Positions 1-5,509 of a DNA stretch of 6,301 bases are shown here, in pieces. The notes under the pieces were generated by a model that worked only from the letters and a program-made list of their open reading frames with translations, did not search any database and had not been told where the DNA came from. The stretch is taken from NCBI GenBank assembly GCA_029262715.1, contig JAJCYX010000014.1:1-6301 (forward strand). Direction: 5' to 3'. A program made the translations under genes and the position numbers. Origin of the DNA: Chloroflexota bacterium. GTDB lineage: Bacteria; Chloroflexota; Dehalococcoidia; Lucifugimonadales; Lucifugimonadaceae. How positions within the stretch are numbered: position 1 is the stretch's first letter; each line of letters begins with the position of its first letter.

Positions 1-41
1 GTCATCGATGAGGGATTGATCTGCCTGCGTCGATCTTGATC
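1..41. other. Window-edge spacer, no feature seen
   Basis: These bases lie downstream of the stop codon of the small minus-strand ORF at 42-173. I see no gene, convincing hairpin or T-run here. Confidence 0.4.
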
Positions 42-173
42 CTAGGCGCAGAGCGGAACCAGGGCAGCAACCATCGCTGTGATCAATGTCAGCAATTCGA
101 TCACCCGTCGGTAGGATGGCGGCCACCATCTTCCGTTACTATTCTTGGTGTTCCGCGGAACATCATTGCTCAT
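42..173 (-). CDS. Small single-span membrane protein, 43 aa, unknown function
   Basis: Not recognised. The minus-strand frame opens with ATG at 173-171 and stops with TAG at 44-42. A GGAG ribosome binding site sits 7 nt upstream of the ATG (GGAGAAACAACATG), which decides the start. The first half is polar and basic, with a WWPP motif at residues 16-19 followed by SYRR. Residues 24-43 form a hydrophobic stretch (VIELLTLITAMVAALVP...) long enough for one membrane span, so the protein is probably anchored near its C-terminus. A TATAAC element at 241-236 could be a -10 box, but no good -35 lies 17 bp upstream of it. The gene is isolated, with no partner in the window. The ordered layout of RBS, basic N-terminus and hydrophobic C-terminus argues for a real gene, but chance cannot be excluded at this length. 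Confidence 0.5.
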   Translation of the reverse strand: MSNDVPRNTKNSNGRWWPPSYRRVIELLTLITAMVAALVPLCA

Positions 174-412
174 GTTGTTTCTCCGGAGCTACGCCCTGTC
201 TCGCTGCTGGCGACCAACCAATCACAGCGGACGGGGTTATATTTTTTCGACCTCTATCGACTGAACATCTACACTCTGATACGAGCGTAACGACAAGAAT
301 ATTGGGTACGCCACATTCGAACAGACTAGATCCCGTTGGAATCCGTACGTGTTTCTACGTGGATGATCCCGTCCAACGAGGAGTCAGATTTTTAAGATCG
401 ATTCGGCCCAAA

Positions 413-432
413 ATGTGGAGGCTAGCCCACAT
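413..432 (-). terminator. Weak hairpin with short T-run
   Basis: On the minus strand ATGTGG and CCACAT form a 6-bp stem around an 8-nt loop and are followed by TTT. It begins 6 nt after the stop of the small ORF at 439-558, where a terminator would be expected. The stem is short and AT-containing, so this is only a candidate. Confidence 0.25.
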
Positions 433-438
433 CATCGC

Positions 439-558
439 CTAAGGTTCCAATTGAAGGCGGCGCGCCTGCATACCGGTCATCAGGGCTTGTATCAATTTAA
501 GCAACAAATAGACGGTACGTTGCTCGATCTTTGCCGGTTGCTTATTGGTTCCCACCAT
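439..558 (-). CDS. Possible 39-aa small protein, unknown
   Basis: Not recognised. ATG at 558-556 and TAG at 441-439 enclose 39 codons. The N-terminus is polar (MVGTNKQPAK), the middle is hydrophobic (VYLLLKLIQALM, residues 16-27), and the end is basic. An AGGAG sequence directly abuts the ATG, so its spacing is too short for normal initiation unless the following GTG is used, and that is also tight. A terminator-like hairpin follows the stop at once, which is the best support. It overlaps the ORF at 492-782 in another frame, so at most one of the two is likely to be real. Confidence 0.2.
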   Translation of the reverse strand: MVGTNKQPAKIEQRTVYLLLKLIQALMTGMQARRLQLEP

Positions 559-782
559 CTCCTAACAAGCACATGTTCTTTAGGTTGAAGCCGTTGAAAG
601 GATGAAGATTGAACTTGCGTGAAACGAAGCATTCCCCAATTGCCATCCGTTCTACGTTGACGAGCAGCTTTTCGGTACCCAAATCCAGTGACATGCATAT
701 TTTGGTAACCGCCTAGGTTCGCTGAAAATGCTTTGTTCTGTCTCGAAACTGCAAAAATCGATCCCAATGACCCCAAGTCCAT
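492..782 (-). CDS. Doubtful ORF, 96 aa, unknown
   Basis: Not recognised. The ATG at 782-780 has a GGAG five bases upstream (GGAGAAACCATG), nearly the same leader as the 43-aa gene. That is the only positive sign. The product is rich in Ser, Arg, Gln and Asn, with no signal peptide, membrane segment, repeat or known motif. Its codon third positions show no clear bias. The end overlaps the frame of the 39-aa ORF. It may be a fortuitous frame in a non-coding stretch. Confidence 0.22.
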   Translation of the reverse strand: MDLGSLGSIFAVSRQNKAFSANLGGYQNMHVTGFGYRKAARQRRTDGNWGMLRFTQVQSSSFQRLQPKEHVLVRRWWEPISNRQRSSNVPSICCLN

Positions 783-848
783 GGTTTCTCCGCGATTTTG
801 GAACGTAGCAGCGAAACTCTAGTCAGCGATAATCCTGATGATGGAACT

Positions 849-868
849 GATCCACTTATCCGTGGATC
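849..868. repeat. Perfect 7-bp inverted repeat
   Basis: GATCCAC and GTGGATC flank a 6-nt loop (TTATCC). No T-run follows on either strand, so it is not a standard terminator. An operator or RNA hairpin is possible, but no gene start is close enough to assign a role. Confidence 0.4.
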
Positions 869-924
869 TGCCGAAATACATGTAGGTTTACAAAGAAGTC
901 GCAAGTTTCGTCGAAATACTCAGA

Positions 925-944
925 GGTGGGTACTATTACTCACC
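925..944. repeat. 8-bp hairpin with 4-nt loop
   Basis: GGTGGGTA and TACTCACC pair around the loop CTAT with one G-T pair. It lies about 100 bp downstream of the stop of the HEPN-like gene. There is no T-run on either strand. Confidence 0.35.
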
Positions 945-1021
945 GTTGCTCGAAACGGCTAAGAAGTACCCCCGGTGCCCCCTTTATCAATCTTGTTGAC
1001 GATCTCTTTGAGCCACACTCA

Positions 1022-1053
1022 GTCACCTAAAGATTGGATCCGGGTTAGGTGGC
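1022..1053 (-). repeat. Inverted repeat overlapping a stop codon
   Basis: CACCTAA (1024-1030) and TTAGGTG (1045-1051) are perfect inverted arms with a 14-nt loop. They extend to nine pairs with one G-T. The distal arm contains the TAA stop of the HEPN-like gene. No T-run follows on the minus strand, so a terminator role is weak; it may be a 3'-end stabilising hairpin. Confidence 0.35.
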
Positions 1054-2055
1054 CTGCTGAGCGTCTGAGAGGTTTTTTCTCATCGTCTCGATTATTTTCA
1101 ATGTGTCCTTTTCTACCGGGCGACCCTCGTGCGGCTCCAACTTGAATGATCCATCTGCGAGTCCAGAAAGCATTTTGCTGAGCATCTTTCGTAAGACTTG
1201 TTCTGCTGCATCTGCATACGCGTGCAACGTCTGAAGATCTTCGAGTTTGTACAGTCGCAGATCCACATGTGCCACGCTGACTGCATCACGCATAAGAGTG
1301 ACGGGAATAAAGTCGCGCTCAATCTCGGATTTTGTATATCCGAGAGTGATAAGTCCGGTGCGTATTCCGTCACGACTATCTCCGGGAAATAGGGATTCAA
1401 GTGTCTTGCTAAGGTTCAGTATGACTTCAGCTAAGAATTCCCATGGTGAGTGTCCTGCCCGGGCGAGTCGGCAGGCAACATGAAAGTAGTGGAGCGCGCC
1501 GCGGAGCCTTTGGTGTTCCGGCACGCTCAAGACGGAGAAACGGGTGAAGGATTCAATAAACCTTTCTTCCTGCAATTGTTGGGAGACTAGGGAAAAGCCA
1601 AATCGAAATCCCGCAAGTTCCCATGCAAATGCGACGTCTCCAACGGTACCACTGATTCGAGATATTACGGGTGGGTCAGCGAATTCAACACTCAGCAGAA
1701 GTGGGAAGCCAAAGAACATTGACTCGATAAATGACGTCAATTCAACGTTCGAGTCACATTGCGCCAGATGGATCTGTAGCTTGTTCCCTCTGAGTTCCCA
1801 CTTACGATCCGGTTCTTCGATGTTTACCTCAAGGGGGTCAAGCGGTGGAACGGACTCTACGAAGTGTTCTCCAGTGTTGCCGTTGAACAAGATGCTTGCC
1901 TTCGAATCAAACACGGCGGTCCGACCTTTGGTACCACCCATGCCGAAGGACTGCTTCGCCCCAAACTCAATTAACAGATCAACGGAGTTTGGAAAACTCA
2001 GGGTTTGGCCTTCAGCGAGTTTGAATACGCGCGGCCTAACTTGGTAAGTAAACAT
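1045..2055 (-). CDS. HEPN-like domain protein, 336 aa, unknown family
   Basis: I do not recognise the full-length family. The N-terminal half (residues 1-150) looks mixed alpha/beta and has no known motif. From about residue 160 the protein is mainly helical. Residues 256-263 read RDAVSVAH, an R-x6-H motif with an acidic residue after the Arg, which is the catalytic signature of HEPN RNase domains. It is followed by amphipathic helices around residues 269-299, as HEPN folds usually have. Inference: a HEPN domain, possibly an RNase of a defence or toxin system, but no antitoxin or partner gene lies beside it. The open frame continues upstream to 2304, but that part runs through the tRNA-Gly and its terminator. 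I therefore start at the ATG at 2055-2053, which has GGAGG 12 nt upstream (rather far). The ATG at 2118, just after the terminator stem, is a less likely start. No promoter was identified. Confidence 0.8.
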   Translation of the reverse strand: MFTYQVRPRVFKLAEGQTLSFPNSVDLLIEFGAKQSFGMGGTKGRTAVFDSKASILFNGNTGEHFVESVPPLDPLEVNIEEPDRKWELRGNKLQIHLAQCDSNVELTSFIESMFFGFPLLLSVEFADPPVISRISGTVGDVAFAWELAGFRFGFSLVSQQLQEERFIESFTRFSVLSVPEHQRLRGALHYFHVACRLARAGHSPWEFLAEVILNLSKTLESLFPGDSRDGIRTGLITLGYTKSEIERDFIPVTLMRDAVSVAHVDLRLYKLEDLQTLHAYADAAEQVLRKMLSKMLSGLADGSFKLEPHEGRPVEKDTLKIIETMRKNLSDAQQAT

Positions 2056-2084
2056 ATTCTCAACCGTCCTCCGCGGAGTTGGGT

Positions 2085-2106
2085 TGCTGCCATTTCTGCT
2101 GCCATT
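2085..2106 (-). repeat. Short tandem repeat upstream of HEPN-like gene
   Basis: AATGGCAGCA occurs twice on the minus strand with a 12-bp period (forward TGCTGCCATT at 2085-2094 and 2097-2106). It lies between the tRNA terminator and the ribosome binding site of the 336-aa gene. Its role is unknown. Confidence 0.5.
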
Positions 2107-2110
2107 CGCA

Positions 2111-2143
2111 TAAAACATGAGGCCAGGCAACATGCCCGGCCTC
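2111..2143 (-). terminator. Intrinsic terminator of tRNA-Gly
   Basis: On the minus strand GAGGCCGGGC and GCCTGGCCTC form a 10-bp GC-rich stem with one G-T pair and the loop ATGTT. The tract ATGTTTTA follows. It starts 15 nt past the tRNA CCA end, so it should end the tRNA transcript. It also suggests that the downstream 336-aa gene has its own promoter or depends on read-through. Confidence 0.8.
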
Positions 2144-2158
2144 AGTTCAGGTTCAATA

Positions 2159-2234
2159 TGGAGCGGCGGATGGGATTCGAACCCACGACATTCTGCTTGG
2201 GAAGCAGATGCTCTGCCAGCTGAGCTACCGCCGC
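2159..2234 (-). tRNA. tRNA-Gly(CCC), CCA end encoded
   Basis: The minus strand folds into a complete cloverleaf: 7-bp acceptor stem (GCGGCGG with CCGCCGC), D-arm with GCTC/GAGC, anticodon stem TCTGC/GCAGA with loop TTCCCAA, 5-nt variable loop, and T-arm with loop TTCGAAT. Positions 34-36 are CCC (genomic 2201-2199), reading the glycine codon GGG. The discriminator base is T, and CCA is encoded in the DNA at 2161-2159. The body without CCA is 73 nt. A promoter lies just upstream and an intrinsic terminator just downstream, so it forms its own transcription unit. Confidence 0.98.
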
Positions 2235-2253
2235 TTGTACAACTTATGTGCCG

Positions 2254-2282
2254 AGAATAGTACTGGCAGGTCAGTCGGTCAA
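2254..2282 (-). promoter_or_regulatory. Sigma-70-type promoter of tRNA-Gly
   Basis: The minus strand has TTGACC (2282-2277) as -35 and TATTCT (2259-2254) as -10, with an exact 17-bp spacer. The predicted start leaves a leader of roughly 10-15 nt before the tRNA 5' end at 2234. Confidence 0.65.
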
Positions 2283-2305
2283 CGTGCTGTGAACAGGACC
2301 GCACA

Positions 2306-2329
2306 AATCTATTCTATGCAGAATGGATT
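2306..2329 (-). terminator. Hairpin between lipoprotein and tRNA
   Basis: AATCTATTCT and AGAATGGATT (forward strand) can form a 10-bp stem with a 4-nt loop. On the minus strand one inner pair becomes an A-C mismatch, and TTTG follows. It is a weak candidate terminator for the lipoprotein transcript ending at 2425. It lies upstream of the tRNA promoter. Confidence 0.25.
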
Positions 2330-2424
2330 CTTCACCACGCAGGCTGCTTGAATGTTCACAACTGCAGCATCACCAACTCGATCCACTCCAGTGAGAGCCA
2401 AGTCGAAGGTGGCTTGGCCGGAAT

Positions 2425-3780
2425 TCAATCCTCGAATGACCAGACGGTGAAGTTGGTGAACTGAGTCGCCATTCCACCAGTTTGATGGTCAGTTTCGAAG
2501 GCGACCATTGGTGCGATAGTGAACGGGAAATCGCCTGGCTGGAAGACCAGATTGGCTAGGAACTTGCCGTTTAGATACACCTTATGTTGCTTGCCTGTAC
2601 TAAGTAGCTCAATAAGATTCGCATCGCCTGCCCCTGTTTGTAGCTGATCTGCAATTCCAGTTCCCTGGACGGTTTGAGTGCCAGTGGTGTCGCTCAAGAT
2701 GTGTCGCCAGACCTTTGAATCGTCAAGGATCAACCAGTTGTCGATTCCTAGCTCCTCGTTCCTGAACGCCAGGCCGTAGCTGAAGTCACCTGAGAACGCA
2801 TTGAAAGGCGAAACGAAGTTGACCCTTGTGTAGCTTGCAGAGCTTGGCAAACTGGCATCGCCTGTTGCCGGCTGAAATGGTTGCTGACTCTCGAGTTCAC
2901 CAGACTCGGTGAACCCGGCCAATCCGGCGCTATTGATAACGAGGCCGAAGAACTCAGTATTCGCGCCTACTACAACCGTTTGATTGAATACGTCAGTCAC
3001 CAGCGATATATCACCGACTCGACCTGGCTCAGAGACATTGAACACACCTATCAGTGCCTGTTCGAGAAGTATGAATGCTTTGTCTTCGATGACCAGGAAC
3101 GTAAAACCGTTTCGGTCTCCACCACCAGTCAGCATGTTGGGGACAGCTACCGTTCGAACAATTTCCAACTCGGATCCGTTTCCGTTGATCTGATTCAGAT
3201 TGCCTCGCTGATCGAACATGAACATCTGGAATGTTTGGCCGTCGTTCCGAAATTTCACTCCGTAGTTCCAGGGTGAGAATTCTGGATGGAACGGATTTGA
3301 AAACTCGACTTGAATTCGGAAATTTGCACCGCTCACTCCGGGAGAATATTCCGAAGCAACGCCAAGCCCTGGGCGCAGCTGAAGGACTCCGAGTTTTTCA
3401 TTTACAAGTTCATGTCCGCTCTCAAAGGCCAGAGGAGTAGCGGGCGGGGCTGGCGTGTTGTCGGGTTCTGGAGTAGGTCCGGAGGTTGGTGAAGCCGCAG
3501 GAGCACTGGTAACCGAAGGCGTGATTGGTGTGGGGTGCTCGCCTATCGTGGTTGGAACTGGCACTGAAACAGCCGGGGTTGGGGAAACTGGCTCCGTTAC
3601 GGTGGGAATCGGCGCAATAGTTGCTGCAACTGTTGGCACCGGTTGTGTCGGTGCAGGGGGTGTCGTGGGACCCAGAGTGTTCGGCTCGTCCTTGCCGGAA
3701 CCGCAAGCTGCCAAGAGCGCAATGACTACAAGTGAACTCGTCAAGAGAATCTGTCGATGGTTCCACGAAGCTAGTCGCAT
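2425..3780 (-). CDS. Secreted lipoprotein, Pro/Thr linker, two lectin-like repeats
   Basis: A 451-aa predicted surface lipoprotein. Residues 1-26 are a signal peptide with basic N-terminus (MRLASWNHRQ), hydrophobic core and the lipobox LAAC, with Cys26 as lipidation site. Residues 31-117 are a Pro/Thr/Ser-rich disordered linker. Residues about 125-290 and 297-451 are two beta-rich repeats: the first has NYGVKFRNDG, the second has FSYGLAFRNE, NWLILDDSKVW and FTNFTVWSF. The pattern resembles concanavalin-like/LamG jelly-roll modules of Chloroflexota surface proteins; this is inferred and no family was searched. No catalytic residues are evident, so ligand binding is more likely than hydrolysis. 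It is a paralogue of the neighbour at 3890-5347. An ATG at 3840 would add 20 residues, but it would bury the signal peptide and code through a GC-rich hairpin, so I use 3780. No clear Shine-Dalgarno precedes either start. Confidence 0.85.
   Translation of the reverse strand: MRLASWNHRQILLTSSLVVIALLAACGSGKDEPNTLGPTTPPAPTQPVPTVAATIAPIPTVTEPVSPTPAVSVPVPTTIGEHPTPITPSVTSAPAASPTSGPTPEPDNTPAPPATPLAFESGHELVNEKLGVLQLRPGLGVASEYSPGVSGANFRIQVEFSNPFHPEFSPWNYGVKFRNDGQTFQMFMFDQRGNLNQINGNGSELEIVRTVAVPNMLTGGGDRNGFTFLVIEDKAFILLEQALIGVFNVSEPGRVGDISLVTDVFNQTVVVGANTEFFGLVINSAGLAGFTESGELESQQPFQPATGDASLPSSASYTRVNFVSPFNAFSGDFSYGLAFRNEELGIDNWLILDDSKVWRHILSDTTGTQTVQGTGIADQLQTGAGDANLIELLSTGKQHKVYLNGKFLANLVFQPGDFPFTIAPMVAFETDHQTGGMATQFTNFTVWSFED
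3430..3690 (-). repeat. Pro/Thr low-complexity linker coding tract
   Basis: Encodes residues 31-117 of the shorter lipoprotein, mostly Pro, Thr, Val, Ala and Ser with recurring PTP, PVPT and PIPT units. It probably acts as a flexible cell-envelope spacer. The forward strand of this tract produces a spurious Gly/Val-rich frame. Confidence 0.75.
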
Positions 3781-3809
3781 ATCAGCTTTGCCGCTCGCAA
3801 TGGGCTTGC

Positions 3810-3827
3810 GCGGGCCAGACAGCCCGC
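3810..3827 (-). repeat. GC-rich hairpin in lipoprotein leader
   Basis: GCGGGC and GCCCGC form a perfect 6-bp stem with a 6-nt loop, about 30 nt upstream of the chosen start at 3780. It supports the view that this stretch is an untranslated leader. No T-run follows. Confidence 0.4.
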
Positions 3828-3860
3828 AGTTCAGCGGCATTCTAGTACGACAACCAAGGC

Positions 3861-3884
3861 TAGCCGTTTCCGGTTAACCGGCTA
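3861..3884 (-). repeat. Inverted repeat between the two lipoprotein genes
   Basis: TAGCCG (3861-3866) and CGGCTA (3879-3884) are perfect arms, and inside them lies the 12-bp palindrome CCGGTTAACCGG (3870-3881). It starts 6 nt after the stop of the upstream lipoprotein. There is no T-run, so an intercistronic processing or stabilising hairpin is as likely as a terminator. Confidence 0.45.
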
Positions 3885-3889
3885 TGCGA

Positions 3890-5347
3890 CTAGATTCCAA
3901 ACGTCCATGCGGTGTAGTTCTGGATTTCGGTTGGAAACCCTGGCAACTGGTCATCGGCTGCAAACCCGGAGACGGCTGACATCTGAACCGGAATCTGCTC
4001 AAGTTGAATGTTGAGAGATGTGATGAAGGTTCCGTTGATGAACAGCTGTTGCGTGTCGTTTTGGCTGAGCATTCGCATCGTGTTTAGATCACCACGTTCC
4101 CGCAAAATGCCACTGTAAATCGCAGAATCGACCTCTTCGATCGGTCCATTCTGACCTACCCGTCGAAAGTGCTGCCAACTCTTTGAATTGTTGATCATCA
4201 CCCAATGGGTAGTGTCGCTAAGCGGCTCAACGAACTCAAACCCCACGCTCCATTTACCGAGAATTCGCTCGTATCCGGAAACGAAATCCGCTTCGATCAT
4301 GAAGTCTTTGGTTGTACCTGTTGATCCAGTGCGAGTGATTTCGCCCGACTCTTTGATCATCTTTTCCGATGGTATTGAGACTGCTATTTCACCGGCTCTG
4401 ACTTCAGGTCTCGTCAGCGCGATGATCACGCCGTCAATCTGAGTTTCGTTCTCAAGTTCGGCGACAAACTGGACATCGCTCGAGATCTCGGATCCGCCGA
4501 CTGTGAACTCGGCGACATATTCATCATTTACGAACAGCCAAGCCTGCTCATCAATGACCGTGAGATGCAAAGAATTTGCCCCGGACCCACTGGTTGCTAC
4601 ATCGTCGTAATCGAAGCTCTGTACGAGTGTGAATGAATCTTGCTGTCCGTCTTCCCCTTGAATGCCTTCGAGGTAACGGACTTCACCCGCGCTGTTTATG
4701 GAGACAACGTGATACAGATCACCGGAATCACGGAACTTCACTCCGTAGCTGAAGTCTCGAAAGGTTCCATTAATCGGGTTGTCGAATAGAGCAGTCGCAG
4801 AGAAGTTCGCTACATTAGCGCCCGTGGATACAAATTCTGGTGCGGCGTTGTCCGGGTCGAGTAAGATTGTGCTCTCTTCCAGTAGAAAAATCAGGTTGCC
4901 CGGTGCAACCTCGATCGGTGCGGGGGTTGGAGTCGCCGTAGGGGCGGGGGTAGCGGTAGGTTCAGGTGTCGCCGTCGGCCCTGTTGGTGGAGTAGCGGTC
5001 GGCACTGGAACCGGAGTTGGCTGAACGGTTGGAGCTGGCACTGGTGTCGGAACAGCTGTTGGTTCAGGTCCCGGCGCACCTATCGTTGCGGATGGCGTAG
5101 CCGTCGGCTCTTGCGCTGTCGGATCGGCGACCGTCGGGAACACGGCAGCCGTTGGGATTGGGACCACAAACGGGGTCGAAGTTGGTGTCGGTGTCAGGCC
5201 GAACGGCCGTGGCGTCGGAATCGGTGCGAATACGTCTGGTGAGAGAGTGGGCGGCTTGCTACCTTCGGCGTTGCCGGTACAAGCGATCACGGTTGCAAAC
5301 ACGAGTGTGCCGGCACCGACGGCAATTCGCTTCGCGAACAGCTTCAT
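3890..5347 (-). CDS. Secreted lipoprotein, long PT linker, two lectin-like repeats
   Basis: A 485-aa predicted surface lipoprotein. The ATG at 5347-5345 is chosen because AAAGG lies 8 nt upstream and the signal peptide (MKLFAKRIAV...) begins there; an upstream ATG-like frame would add only 7 residues. The lipobox is VIAC with Cys23. Residues 31-145 are a Pro/Thr/Ala linker with many PTATP and PTPVP units. Residues about 150-312 and 320-485 are two beta-rich repeats, with FSYGVKFRDSG in the first and HWVMINNSKSW, QQLFINGTF and NYTAWTF in the second. These align motif by motif with the neighbour at 2425-3780 (NWLILDDSKVW, KVYLNGKF, NFTVWSF), so the two are tandem paralogues. The fold is inferred to be lectin-like jelly-roll, anchored outside the cell. 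Same strand with a 109-nt gap suggests co-transcription. The function is unknown; glycan binding is a reasonable guess. Confidence 0.87.
   Translation of the reverse strand: MKLFAKRIAVGAGTLVFATVIACTGNAEGSKPPTLSPDVFAPIPTPRPFGLTPTPTSTPFVVPIPTAAVFPTVADPTAQEPTATPSATIGAPGPEPTAVPTPVPAPTVQPTPVPVPTATPPTGPTATPEPTATPAPTATPTPAPIEVAPGNLIFLLEESTILLDPDNAAPEFVSTGANVANFSATALFDNPINGTFRDFSYGVKFRDSGDLYHVVSINSAGEVRYLEGIQGEDGQQDSFTLVQSFDYDDVATSGSGANSLHLTVIDEQAWLFVNDEYVAEFTVGGSEISSDVQFVAELENETQIDGVIIALTRPEVRAGEIAVSIPSEKMIKESGEITRTGSTGTTKDFMIEADFVSGYERILGKWSVGFEFVEPLSDTTHWVMINNSKSWQHFRRVGQNGPIEEVDSAIYSGILRERGDLNTMRMLSQNDTQQLFINGTFITSLNIQLEQIPVQMSAVSGFAADDQLPGFPTEIQNYTAWTFGI
4913..5257 (-). repeat. PT-repeat linker coding tract
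   Basis: Encodes residues 31-145 of the longer lipoprotein. Degenerate 9- to 15-bp units coding PTATP, PTPVP and PTAVP make the minus strand strongly C-rich and the forward strand G/T-rich. The tract is likely to vary in length between strains. It gives false Gly/Val-rich frames on the forward strand. Confidence 0.8.
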
Positions 5348-5404
5348 TCCAATCGCCTTTCGAAACAATCACAAATAGTTCAAATCACCTGGCAGCGGCA
5401 GAAA

Positions 5405-5424
5405 GCGCATACGCGCGCATGCGT
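5405..5424. repeat. 20-nt alternating purine-pyrimidine tract
   Basis: Every base alternates purine and pyrimidine from 5405 to 5424, mostly GC steps, ending in the palindrome CGCATGCG. CGCAT and ATGCG form arms of a small inverted repeat. Such tracts favour Z-DNA or cruciform structure. It is about 60-80 nt upstream of the longer lipoprotein's start. Confidence 0.7.
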
Positions 5425-5509
5425 CCGGTGCGTTTCAAATTACAGATGTACTCATTTCAAACTAATTGCTAAGGGCTTGGAACGGGGTATACGGGTAGCA
5501 GGATTTCGG

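Larger units (their letters stand above)
174..1044. other. Long stretch without a confident gene
   Basis: About 870 bases separate the 43-aa gene from the stop of the HEPN-like gene. Stops occur often in all frames, and the remaining open frames have no recognisable domain. It holds two weak minus-strand ORFs (492-782 and 439-558), a hairpin after the second (413-432), and two further perfect or near-perfect hairpins (849-868 and 925-944). There is also a C-rich patch at 966-982 that gives two runs of five G on the minus strand. Two short lengths of the region have ribosome-binding-site-like GGAG ahead of an ATG. It could be intergenic sequence with small genes or a decayed gene. I could not stitch frames together into a recognisable protein. 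Confidence 0.45.

Noticed and set aside
36..442. Two overlapping forward-strand frames of 84 and 118 aa
   Set aside because: The first starts at ATC, neither has a good ribosome binding site, and they run antisense to the better supported 43-aa gene. Their products are Cys, His and Arg rich without a known motif.
713..904. Minus-strand frame of 63 aa starting with TTG
   Set aside because: It overlaps the ORF at 492-782 in another frame, has no ribosome binding site, and has no recognisable motif.
1544..2047. Forward frame of 167 aa
   Set aside because: It is entirely antisense to the 336-aa HEPN-like gene. It has the Ser/Asn/Pro-rich composition of a shadow frame and lacks a start signal.
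2159..2234. tRNA gene as an island integration site
   Set aside because: I saw no second copy of the tRNA 3' end, no integrase and no att-like direct repeat in the window, so no integration event can be claimed.
2397..2418. GCCAAG/CTTGGC inverted repeat after the shorter lipoprotein as a terminator
   Set aside because: On the transcribed minus strand only six pairs form around a 10-nt loop and no T-run follows.
2881..3276. Forward frame of 131 aa
   Set aside because: It is antisense to the beta-domain part of the lipoprotein, and the sense strand has a clear signal peptide and paralogue support.
3455..3877. Forward Gly/Val-rich frame of 140 aa resembling a PE-PGRS or collagen-like protein
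   Set aside because: It is the complement of the Pro/Thr linker codons; the Gly/Val richness is a mirror of PTP-type codons on the other strand.
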